Shown here piece after piece: positions 18,601 to 25,687 of a DNA stretch of 64,000 bases. Each line of letters opens with the position of its first letter. Within the stretch, counting starts at the first letter, position 1. The stretch is taken from contig NZ_RLII01000002.1 in NCBI RefSeq assembly GCF_004102745.1, positions 248,001-312,000 on the forward strand. The letters are read 5' to 3'. A program made the translations under genes and the position numbers. The notes below the pieces were generated by a model. It saw only the letters and a list, made by a program, of their open reading frames with translations. It was not told where the DNA came from and searched no databases. This DNA is from Acetivibrio mesophilus (GTDB lineage Bacteria; Bacillota; Clostridia; Acetivibrionales; Acetivibrionaceae).

Positions 18601-18816
18601 CTTTATGCCCTCTTCATATTTTTCTACTATTATCAGTGCATAACCCAAGCTTACATATGCCTTATAGTATTTATCATATATTTTTATAGCCTTTTTGTAG
18701 TAGTTTATAGATTCGGCATGCTTATTGTTTAAAAACAGCTCATCTCCCTGTTTGAATAACTTTTCAGCCTTCTTTTCTCTGCTTCCAAACAGTGCATATG
18801 TATTGAAAATTCCCAA
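15646..18816 (-). CDS. Giant tetratricopeptide repeat protein
   Basis: 1056 residues made almost wholly of 34-residue TPR units, roughly thirty, with the canonical pattern such as EALENYNEAI and ALELNPEYAEAYYSKSEAL. There is no signal peptide, membrane helix or catalytic domain, so it is probably a cytoplasmic solenoid scaffold. Individual repeats have diverged, so it is not a recent expansion. Translation appears to start at TTG 18816 after GGCAGG, in the context of MGIFNTYALFGSREKKAEKL. It stands alone in its transcription unit. Partners are unknown. Confidence 0.88.
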   Translation of the reverse strand: MGIFNTYALFGSREKKAEKLFKQGDELFLNNKHAESINYYKKAIKIYDKYYKAYVSLGYALIIVEKYEEGIKYCDKALALNPENASQIYFIKAECLKKLNKYHEALDNYMKAVKIEKKVFYLIPMANLLYDMEDYDKSLEIFDMLEAINLEDKNDIENIFLYKGKIMEKKGFYKEAIEYFDRAIEVNPKNAEIFDKKGSSLYYLGRSTDNMKFVEESIIYYRKALEVDKEYFHPLNGIAVSLEVLGNTNEALIYYDKALKAYPNFVLVHFNKANLLMNLNRDEEALYHYDRAIQINKYYIDAYVEKAELLCSMGKHSEALSLLDNILEDLNTVGIKDRDGKMCTLLRCKGDVFYSMRKFNEAIEHYDKALDIDKNRPDILLKKGEAYNRLEMPQLAILMYEETLRVRKDYYIAYFYMGVTYKYSGEYQSALEAFDYYIDAVPKVPEAYVERAEVLQLLQQYDEAKEDCDKALVLKPQFGGANYRKGLILCELGKYEEAIEVFERLLDDEEFSDIAGYFKGVALKNLEKYEEALEYVDRYIIAHPDYREPYLEKADILIALGEYEKAIESCNTLLDRDAKDIGAFIKKSAVFFRQEKFEEALKCIEDAMAISVDYPALNYYKGEILRNMGKPEESIGFFDKYIEKVPEQPNPYVGRAKSLYLMQEYEEALDCCEKAISLDDNNVEGYYSKAQVLMQMDRYEDVLEVLDRIKEIDQDFKMVYYDRAEVYKKMGDYEKALENMDIYLEEFPDDGYGHEKKANILFGMGRFDDAVRECDKAIEIEPGLADAYYGKGYILYYTGQFKESLSCFDKVIELDPKSAYAYYSKGNSLKYLGDLEGALENYNEAINLWHEFAECYSAIAHLYFIVGNYANSMIFYDRVENLRPDYIYSYIGKSQVYMATGDMENAIKYSDKALEVSPNNADTHNNKGKILGYFGMFDEAVSCFQAAIELDNNQAEYFYNLGNAQLMINEFENAIESYNKAIYIYPRYEASYVGIGKAQMCLENMEEALENFNKAIELNPEYAEAYYSKSEALRILDENEEAQECYEKALELGYNA

Positions 18817-19024
18817 AATAATGACCTGCCTTTACTTATTAATATGTATACATTTTTTAGGTATATAGATTGCATAATATTAATAATATCATTTAAATAT
18901 ATTATTATAAACTAAAAAAAATAATTTTCTTATGGCAATTTCATTTCTACATTATTATGCTTCAGACTTTTCAAAATCCTATGATCCTTATTTATTCATG
19001 CCCTTATTAGGCATAATATAGATG

Positions 19025-19061
19025 AGGGGATTCAGGCGCAAAAACAAGCTCCCGGATCCCC
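19025..19061 (-). terminator. Hairpin after the dockerin-lysozyme gene
   Basis: Minus strand GGGGAT...ATCCCC with partial inner pairing, but no U-tract. A possible weak terminator. Confidence 0.35.
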
Positions 19062-19101
19062 ATAACAGGTTATAAAACTTCATTTTTTAGACTTTACAGC
19101 A

Positions 19102-20190
19102 TTAGTAATAAATTCCCCATGGATTGCTACGGTCTACCCTAGGATCGGTATCCCATGTAAACTCATCATCGGACATGTGATTATTCTTCAAATACCATGC
19201 CCCCAAAGCGGCGGTTTCATCCGCATATCTTACTATCCATGCTTCGTCCGACCCATCAATCCAACCTGTATTGAATCCCATCAAGGCATGACGTGCTATA
19301 TCCTTGCCACTGTATTTTTCTTGAGCAAGTCTTGCAAAGTGCAAAAAGTGCCTGATTCCCATGTGTGTTGATATACCGACATCATAGAAATTGTAGTCGG
19401 TAAAATCATATTGGAACATCTCCGGGACGTTAAGCTCCGGCATATAGTTAGGGTCTGCATTTGCATAGGCAGTCTCAGCCGTCTGCAAAGGTCCGAAGGC
19501 ATGTGAAGCTTTGCTTCCAGTCTCAGTTGCTGCCCTGAATGTAGACTCTCTGGTAGCCATTCCAAAGAAAAAGGCATATGCTGATTCTTTGCTCTTAAAT
19601 CCGCATACATTTCTGATTACATCCCAGTGCTCATCTACCTGCTGCTTTATTATGGCTTTGATTTCACTGACTTTCAGTGTAGAAGCCTTTGAAATCAGCT
19701 CTGACTTTGAAGTTCCCGCAGGAAAATACCCATCTTGGGAATTGCCCGTATTTGATTTTGTGGGAGTAGGCATCATTGTAGGAGTAGGGGTAGGTGTAGA
19801 ACTAGCCTGTGTTGGTGTAGGTGTAGGTCTGAATGTATGTGTAGGTGTGGGTGTTGGGTTATAAGATTTTTTTGGAAACTCATCAATTATACGAAGCAAA
19901 TACCTTTTCACATAATTATAATCAGTACTGTTGATAGCATTGTCACCATTTACATCTCCAACCCACATATCATCGTCAGCAGGAAAATCGTTAATAATGT
20001 GAAGAACATATCTCTTCATAAGCGTATAATCAGTACTGTTGATAACACCATCTGCATTTACATCTCCAACAGCTGGCTGACTCCAGGCATAAACGTTGGA
20101 ATATCCTCCTAAAGACAGTTCGCCAAGACATAAAAACTGAGAAAATACAATTGACATCACGATAAAAGTGGCTAAAATTTTCCTTTTCAT
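19102..20190 (-). CDS. Cellulosomal protein: N-terminal dockerin plus lysozyme-like domain
   Basis: 362 residues. A signal peptide covers about 1-34. A type I dockerin follows at about 40-105 with two calcium loops (GDVNADGVINSTDYTLMKRY, GDVNGDNAINSTDYNYVKRY), then a Pro-Thr linker (about 108-150). The C-terminal domain (about 165-362) has MATRESTFRAATETGS and HAFGPLQTAETAYA, the pattern of the lysozyme/lytic transglycosylase superfamily with the first Glu as likely acid. An N-terminal dockerin is unusual since most are C-terminal. The substrate may be peptidoglycan or chitin-like glycan (inference). The ATG at 20190 follows AGGGGG. Confidence 0.8.
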   Translation of the reverse strand: MKRKILATFIVMSIVFSQFLCLGELSLGGYSNVYAWSQPAVGDVNADGVINSTDYTLMKRYVLHIINDFPADDDMWVGDVNGDNAINSTDYNYVKRYLLRIIDEFPKKSYNPTPTPTHTFRPTPTPTQASSTPTPTPTMMPTPTKSNTGNSQDGYFPAGTSKSELISKASTLKVSEIKAIIKQQVDEHWDVIRNVCGFKSKESAYAFFFGMATRESTFRAATETGSKASHAFGPLQTAETAYANADPNYMPELNVPEMFQYDFTDYNFYDVGISTHMGIRHFLHFARLAQEKYSGKDIARHALMGFNTGWIDGSDEAWIVRYADETAALGAWYLKNNHMSDDEFTWDTDPRVDRSNPWGIYY

Positions 20191-20254
20191 ACTATTCCCC
20201 CTTATACTAATAAAAAATAAATCCATTGTATGGAATCGTGCTTTAAAACAAACA

Positions 20255-20284
20255 AGTATAGTATAAATCTGCATGTTATACCAA
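20255..20284 (-). promoter_or_regulatory. SigA-type promoter of the dockerin-lysozyme gene
   Basis: Minus strand: -35 TTGGTA (20279-20284), 18-base spacer, -10 TATACT (20255-20260). Confidence 0.5.
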
Positions 20285-20333
20285 CTTTTTTCGAATATAT
20301 TTTATCACAGATTTCGACTCATATTCAAGCCTT

Positions 20334-20367
20334 TAAAAAAGGAGCCAAATCTCATATCTGACTCCCT
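20334..20367 (-). terminator. Terminator of the P-loop ATPase gene
   Basis: Minus strand GGAGTCA/TGGCTCC stem (one wobble) followed by TTTTTT. Confidence 0.8.
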
Positions 20368-20379
20368 TTCATCTATATC

Positions 20380-21480
20380 TCAATGACGCTCATTTGCATA
20401 TTCAAGAATCCTATTTAAAGTCACCTCATAGCATCTTTGCACTGCATCGAAATCCATATTGGGTATGTAATAGTTCTCCATATTATCATGAAATGCTTTT
20501 GCTTTAGCGATGGTCTTAACAGCTGTGTTCAGTAACATATCAAAATTTGATCTGTTATTTTCCAGAGTCTCCTTATATTTTTGCAATTCTGAAGTATCCA
20601 AATAATCATCAAGGTTATACTCTACAGAGTTTTTCCCATCGGCGCTATGATAATCATTTGATGTAATTATTGAAACATTCAAAGCAGGTATTATAAGGTG
20701 CTCGAGTCTATATGGATTTAATGCGCAGTAGAAGGACTCTACATCATGGCCTCTTTCCACAGCCGCTTCCTTAATCTTTTCAACCACTCTTTCGGTGCCT
20801 GTTCCCGGCATACCCTTAAGAACATATACTTTGCTTGTATTAATCAATGTATCGAGATAGTTTACAAGTCCATTAGGAGTAATTGCACTTGCAAAAAGCT
20901 TCCTATCCTTACCCTGACGGTCCCCAATGTCCTTATCGCCCAAAATCTCGTTTTTTAGCTTTTCAGAAAGTTTAGTTACCTTTGCATTATCTATACACCA
21001 GCTCACTATTTCAATATTATCCTCATATATGGAATAGGCTGCTTTTATATATCTGTATGCCCTTTTAAAGGTTCTTCCCACTTCTTTATTGTCCTTTAGT
21101 ATATCTTCCTTATTCTTTCTTAAACCCTCTTCATCCCAGAAGTCACCCAGATGTATTATCTCATCTACTGCCCCAGGATTTTTCGGGTCCACAACATGGG
21201 GAGCTGTTCCATCAAGAAGAGCTATTTTCAGCGATGGTATAACCACGCCATCAAGGCTGTTGTTATCACTTGAGCAGTGCATAAACTCCACATCATACCC
21301 CATATCCAGCATCTCATCCCCTATTTTCTTCATAAACGTTGACTTTCCGACACCGGGGCCGCCTTTTATACATATAATTCTATTAGCTTCCTCCTGGCTT
21401 AATATATAATCATAATAGCTGAAAAATCCCTGCGATGTATTACCTCCCGGAAACATGTGCCTTATTCTACCTTTTGACAT
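20380..21480 (-). CDS. Double P-loop ATPase-like protein (PRK06851-like)
   Basis: 366 residues built as two similar halves. The first has an intact Walker A, IKGGPGVGKSTFMKKIGDEM, near residue 40. The second, near 215, has VYVLKGMPGTGTERVVEKI, where the Lys-Ser/Thr of the P-loop is replaced. Each half continues with a similar VEFMHCSSDNNSLDGVVIP / VESFYCALNPYRLEHLIIP block, pointing to internal duplication. It matches clostridial ATPases of unknown role. Start at ATG 21480, seven bases after GGAGGG; an ATG 15 bases earlier overlaps that ribosome site. Confidence 0.75.
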   Translation of the reverse strand: MSKGRIRHMFPGGNTSQGFFSYYDYILSQEEANRIICIKGGPGVGKSTFMKKIGDEMLDMGYDVEFMHCSSDNNSLDGVVIPSLKIALLDGTAPHVVDPKNPGAVDEIIHLGDFWDEEGLRKNKEDILKDNKEVGRTFKRAYRYIKAAYSIYEDNIEIVSWCIDNAKVTKLSEKLKNEILGDKDIGDRQGKDRKLFASAITPNGLVNYLDTLINTSKVYVLKGMPGTGTERVVEKIKEAAVERGHDVESFYCALNPYRLEHLIIPALNVSIITSNDYHSADGKNSVEYNLDDYLDTSELQKYKETLENNRSNFDMLLNTAVKTIAKAKAFHDNMENYYIPNMDFDAVQRCYEVTLNRILEYANERH

Positions 21481-21581
21481 GCAAAGTCCCTCCATTCAAT
21501 CGATTCTTTCAAATAGTTTGTGTAACCCACTAATAAGATATGCAGAAAATGACTATTTGTGTTTGAGGGACGTAAGATAAT

Positions 21582-21615
21582 AAAAAGAAGACCACCCGCA
21601 AAACAGGCAGCCTTC
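21582..21615 (-). terminator. Terminator of the GH9 gene
   Basis: Minus strand 12-bp stem GAAGGCTGCCTG/GCGGGTGGTCTTC (several wobbles) followed by TTTTTATT. Confidence 0.8.
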
Positions 21616-21654
21616 ATTTTTATCCAAAGCAAGAATAGTATTCTTTTTGACAAT

Positions 21655-24036
21655 TTAGCGTGCATTTACCGGAAAGTCGGTAATTATGCGAACCAAATAT
21701 CTTCTTAAAATTGTTAAGTCTGTTGAACTTATTTTACCGTCTCCATTCAAATCCGCCGCCTGTTCGGGTACCTTTAATTCTTGAAGAGACTTAAGGAGAT
21801 ACCTCTTCATTACAGTCAGGTCTGTTGAGTTAATTTTGCCGTCTCCATTCAAATCTCCGTACATGAATTCCGGTTCCTTTGTAGGTGTAGGTGTAGGCTG
21901 CGGCGAAGGTGAAACTTGAGGTGTTGTTCCGTCTGGCTCAATACCTCCCACGAGAACACCGGCATCATAAACACATATATTGTTATTCCTTGCAGGTGTA
22001 CCTGTATAATTGCTCTCTTCAATACGCAGTTCCTGATAGCTCCAGTCGTCTAATGGGTTCCAATAATTACCCCATGCATATGTACCCAATGCAAACTGGT
22101 ATTTTTTATTGGAATTAGCAATTACAAACCCATCCCAGGCTATCTCAATATAGTAAATATTATCTTTATAATGATGAGGACCTGTAAGCACAGCCGCATA
22201 ATCCGTCTCTGCTGCTGTCTGGTCATACAGTTGTCTTAATTCAATTTTATCACGATCAAGGGATGTCATCCCGGTAGCATCGAAAAAGTATCTGACGGAA
22301 ATGTTCTTTGATGTTTTTCTTACATCTGAACGTACATACAAAGTAACTTCAGTTACTTTTGGTCCATCACTCTGTGCTATATCTACGCCAAATGCGTCTA
22401 CCCAATATGAAGTACCTCCGTTATCAGGATCCGATATATCAACCTTTGGCGGGAAATCAGGTGTAACCTGCATTGAAGGATCCCCAAAGTATCTGTAAAG
22501 ACCGGCACATGCTCCCACAAACGCAGCATTGTAGTCTATTGTTACTTCATTGTAAACCCAGTCTGCTGTGGTATCTATATGCTCATCACTCGCGCCCGGT
22601 CCGCCAACCAATGCACCATACAGTACATATTTATGAGGATCGAGATCTTCGCATTTTGACAGACCTGATGCTGCTCTATGGTGCGGGAATTTTACAGAAA
22701 TATCACTGTACCCTACAATGTAACAACGGTTAATCGGATTATCCCCCATGAGATATTCCATTTGCGATCTTGCCCACTCACTATATTTTGATGGAGTATC
22801 ACCGTGATGTTTGTCATAAACAAGAGCTACAAGCTGGGTAGCAGTATTATATCTGGCAGAACCCCATTTGTTAAGGAAAGCATATCCTCCAGGAGTTATT
22901 TCACCCACCTTGCCAGTCATCCAATTATCGACCAGCTTTGCAACCTCGCTCCAGAAATCTATTGGTTCATAAGGACTCTTATTGGCAGCTTTTCTGAACC
23001 TGTTTTCAAACTCATCGCTATCCTTATCGTACAAGTCGTCTATTTGACCCATAATACATGCTGTACCTGCCCAAACATCATTCCAGCAGTGTGTCCAGCA
23101 GGAAGGAGCATAGTAATCATAATACTTAAATATTTCATCAAGATAATGATCGTCTTGAGTTGCCAGATAGAGCCATGCAGCAGCCCAGCAGTAGTCATCT
23201 TCCCATTTTGATGAAGTATAATAGCCCTTAGGGCCGTCCTTGTTGACTTCTTTATCATTTTTTTCAGCAAAGTCAAATAACGCTTTTGCATAATCAAGAC
23301 TTTTTGCCGCATATTCAGGATCTGTATCTTTGAAATTCATGTAGTTTACTGCAAGGGAAGCTGCCGCTGCAGCCACGCAATCCGTTGAAGGCAGATCTTC
23401 AGTAGCAAACCATCCCCTACGGAACATTTCATCGACTTCAGGTGCATTCCAGTAAGCATGGTCAATATCGCCGTCACCCACTTGATAGCAAAATGCAACT
23501 ACATTACCGGACGCGTCCCTAAAAGTACTCCTCAAGAAATAATCATTAAAATAACGCAAAATTGTTTCAGCGTGCTCAGCTTGCCCTGTTGCTTCAAACT
23601 GTTCTCTGAATTCATAATATCCCCATCCCACTGTAGAAGCAGAATACGCTTCGGGCATACCGAACTTTACATGGTCACCGGCATCATGAAAACCGCCGGA
23701 AACGTCAACTTTACCATCCCCATCAGGATCAAGTATGCTTAAGTTTCTTCTGATAAAATCATCTGACATATTGGTGTTTTCAGAATCAAGCGGAAGTTCC
23801 GCATCATAAACATGGCAGTCGCTTCTCCAATTGTACTGTCCATTTTCGTCAACACCGGTACCGCACATGTTTGCATCATAAAAATACATGGAATACTGCA
23901 ATGCCTTTGCATAGTTAAATTCCACATCGGCAGCACTTATATTGATAGAGCCGACAGGAATAACTATCAAGGCAAGAATGATAAAACTGACTACTAGTGC
24001 TTTTGCTCTTTTTGATATAATTTTTTTCTCTCTCAT
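21655..24036 (-). CDS. Cellulosomal endoglucanase GH9-CBM3c-dockerin
   Basis: 793 residues. Signal peptide about 1-36; GH9 catalytic domain about 38-480 with GGFHDAGDHVKFGMP (base motif near 118-122) and the C-terminal acid in VYNEVTIDYNAAFVG; a CBM3c module about 500-690 (NISVRYFFDATGM, YIEIAWDG); Pro-Thr linker; a type I dockerin 728-793 with two Ser-Thr loops ([26 protein letters not shown]). This GH9-CBM3c layout is typical of processive endoglucanases, with CBM3c feeding the chain to the active site. It is secreted and would dock on scaffoldin cohesins. GGATGGG precedes the ATG. Confidence 0.93.
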   Translation of the reverse strand: MREKKIISKRAKALVVSFIILALIVIPVGSINISAADVEFNYAKALQYSMYFYDANMCGTGVDENGQYNWRSDCHVYDAELPLDSENTNMSDDFIRRNLSILDPDGDGKVDVSGGFHDAGDHVKFGMPEAYSASTVGWGYYEFREQFEATGQAEHAETILRYFNDYFLRSTFRDASGNVVAFCYQVGDGDIDHAYWNAPEVDEMFRRGWFATEDLPSTDCVAAAAASLAVNYMNFKDTDPEYAAKSLDYAKALFDFAEKNDKEVNKDGPKGYYTSSKWEDDYCWAAAWLYLATQDDHYLDEIFKYYDYYAPSCWTHCWNDVWAGTACIMGQIDDLYDKDSDEFENRFRKAANKSPYEPIDFWSEVAKLVDNWMTGKVGEITPGGYAFLNKWGSARYNTATQLVALVYDKHHGDTPSKYSEWARSQMEYLMGDNPINRCYIVGYSDISVKFPHHRAASGLSKCEDLDPHKYVLYGALVGGPGASDEHIDTTADWVYNEVTIDYNAAFVGACAGLYRYFGDPSMQVTPDFPPKVDISDPDNGGTSYWVDAFGVDIAQSDGPKVTEVTLYVRSDVRKTSKNISVRYFFDATGMTSLDRDKIELRQLYDQTAAETDYAAVLTGPHHYKDNIYYIEIAWDGFVIANSNKKYQFALGTYAWGNYWNPLDDWSYQELRIEESNYTGTPARNNNICVYDAGVLVGGIEPDGTTPQVSPSPQPTPTPTKEPEFMYGDLNGDGKINSTDLTVMKRYLLKSLQELKVPEQAADLNGDGKISSTDLTILRRYLVRIITDFPVNAR

Positions 24037-24135
24037 CTTTTCCCATCCTTTCTGAAAATATCAACAAAAATTCAAGGCATTTAAGCCTCTAGCGTTACAC
24101 TTAAATTTAAATATACACCCCCTATTTGCTTAGTA

Positions 24136-24195
24136 ATATTTATGAGCAAAATATTTATAAGCAAAATAACATCACTACAAATAACATCACTACAA
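24136..24195. repeat. Two adjacent 15-bp tandem duplications
   Basis: ATATTTATGAGCAAA (24136) and ATATTTATAAGCAAA (24151) are followed directly by ATAACATCACTACAA twice (24166, 24181). Four consecutive units of equal length, in the long leader of the GH9 gene. Confidence 0.85.
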
Positions 24196-24408
24196 TATTT
24201 TCGTAATGCTTCATCAAATTAGGACATATTTTTAGGAAAAGATATAGTACGAAAAGAAAAACGGCTTGTTTATAGATATAATTTGCTTCATGAATAATTA
24301 CTCGTTTATCTATAATATTGGTCTGCGCTTTGTAGGAATGGTCTTACATTAATTGCTGCAAGCATACGTATTACTATTAACTAAAATTATACTTTTCCCT
24401 TTATATTT

Positions 24409-24437
24409 ATATTACTATATTTTGCTTCTCTTTACAA
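24409..24437 (-). promoter_or_regulatory. Candidate promoter of the GH9 gene
   Basis: Minus strand: -35 TTGTAA (24432-24437), 17-base spacer, -10 TAATAT (24409-24414). It would give a leader of about 370 bases, similar to celK and cbhA. Confidence 0.4.
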
Positions 24438-24488
24438 TTGATTTGTTTTGATATACAGAAGTTTTGGAATAAGACTTTAAATGTGTCA

Positions 24489-24517
24489 TTGAAATTTGTG
24501 GGATTATAGTATAGAAT
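24489..24517 (+). promoter_or_regulatory. SigA-type promoter of the 24565 gene
   Basis: -35 TTGAAA (24489-24494), 17-base spacer, -10 TAGAAT (24512-24517). Confidence 0.65.
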
Positions 24518-24564
24518 TAATAAAAAATACTATAAAATTCTGTATTGAAAGGGGATAAAAAATT

Positions 24565-25362
24565 ATGAAAATAAGAAAAGCACTATCATCATTTCTAATT
24601 CTTATTATTTGCTTATGTTCTTCAATGGCTGTTACTCCTGTTTTTGCACAGGATGCTGATTTGCCTGAAAGTGTTGTTTACAGTATGTACGATGCCAGCA
24701 ACAACAATGATTTTGATCAGTATATCGGTAGTTTCTATGCCGCTGACATGTTATCTGAAAATGATATAGAAAGTCTCAAACAAACCTTTTACAACGAGAG
24801 AATCCAATACACAATAGAACCTTTAGAGCATACTTACGGAAACAGGATCGCAGAATTTACATACCTAGAGATAGCAAAATTGAGAGGTAACAACAATAGA
24901 TTTGCCATCTCCACAAAAAAAGTCACAGCAATTCTTGTAAAAATGAACTCTGAATGGAAAATACTTATGCTCGATTATATCGAAAGCTACCCCTTTAGTA
25001 TTCCTCAGGATGTTGTGACCTCTTTCTATAACGCCAGAAATGCCCGGGATTTTGATGCATATATCAATTGCTTCTACTTTGCAGATTTATTGAATGAATC
25101 AGATCTCGAGTCATTAAAGTATCCCTACTTTGAAGGTTCTCCCTATACATACGAATCGGAAATTGAACCGGTTAGTTTGTCTGTTACGGACTCAAACAAT
25201 GTAGAATTCAAATACTATGAACTTCAAACAATTACAACCGATAAAACAAAACTACTTCGAAAAACTGAATTCACAGCATATCTGAAAAAGAAAAATAACG
25301 AATGGAAAATTGAATACTTTGATGTAGGTTCTGACGAAATTACCATTTTGGAACGATATTAA
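24565..25362 (+). CDS. Secreted two-repeat hypothetical protein
   Basis: 265 residues. Signal peptide about 1-29 ending VFA|QD. Two repeats of about 115 residues (30-148, 149-265) each start VVYSMYDASNNNDFDQYIGS / VVTSFYNARNARDFDAYINC and end in a strand with EWKI. The pattern of an N-terminal helix pair followed by a curved sheet suggests NTF2/SnoaL-like domains, common in exported clostridial proteins. No catalytic residues or anchors are visible and the function is unknown. AAAGGGG precedes the ATG; it has its own promoter and terminator. Confidence 0.7.
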   Translation: MKIRKALSSFLILIICLCSSMAVTPVFAQDADLPESVVYSMYDASNNNDFDQYIGSFYAADMLSENDIESLKQTFYNERIQYTIEPLEHTYGNRIAEFTYLEIAKLRGNNNRFAISTKKVTAILVKMNSEWKILMLDYIESYPFSIPQDVVTSFYNARNARDFDAYINCFYFADLLNESDLESLKYPYFEGSPYTYESEIEPVSLSVTDSNNVEFKYYELQTITTDKTKLLRKTEFTAYLKKKNNEWKIEYFDVGSDEITILERY

Positions 25363-25380
25363 CATATCATTTTTGAAGCT

Positions 25381-25412
25381 AAAGGGCAGCTACAAAGCCG
25401 CCCTTTTAGTTC
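25381..25412. terminator. Terminator between convergent genes
   Basis: AAAGGGCAGCT/AGCCGCCCTTT hairpin with a 4-base loop and TTTTAGTT tail on the plus strand. Its symmetry may also serve the hydrogenase operon ending on the minus strand. Confidence 0.8.
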
Positions 25413-25440
25413 TCTTAAAGTAGAGTTTATTATCTATTAA

Positions 25441-25686
25441 CTACACTTTTGGCAAAATCACATTATTAAAAAATTCCTCTGCAGCCTCGGGCAAAACACC
25501 GAAAATTTCATTATTGACCTCTACAGCAACTCCACTCTTTTGACACTGCTTCATACAAAAGGTTGCTTTTATATCGATTTTATCATGCAAAGAATTTTCT
25601 TCAATAAGATGCTGAAATTCATTAATGACATTATAAGAACCCTTCAAATGGCACGAGCTACCAATACAAACTTTGATCTCCAGCAT
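25441..25686 (-). CDS. [2Fe-2S] thioredoxin-like ferredoxin, last gene of the hydrogenase operon
   Basis: 81 residues. Cysteines in KVCIGSSCHLKGS and FCMKQCQKSG match the thioredoxin-like [2Fe-2S] ferredoxin fold (C-x4-C and C-x3-C), the same fold as the N-terminus of HydB. It probably carries electrons to or from the hydrogenase. The ATG at 25686 follows GGAGGCAAAG and comes one base after the hydA stop, so it is translationally linked. A paralogue lies at 32637-32882 in the same operon. Confidence 0.85.
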   Translation of the reverse strand: MLEIKVCIGSSCHLKGSYNVINEFQHLIEENSLHDKIDIKATFCMKQCQKSGVAVEVNNEIFGVLPEAAEEFFNNVILPKV

Positions 25687-25687
25687 A

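Larger units (their letters stand above)
24037..24564. other. Divergent intergenic region with tandem 15-mers
   Basis: 528 AT-rich bases between the GH9 gene and a divergent secreted-protein gene. It holds a promoter for each and a 60-base run of four 15-mers in an A-A'-B-B pattern (24136-24195). The rest shows no further structure. Confidence 0.6.

Noticed and set aside
24110-24121. ACACCCCCT as a SigI-type -35 box
   Set aside because: No CGAA-like -10 at the right distance on that strand.
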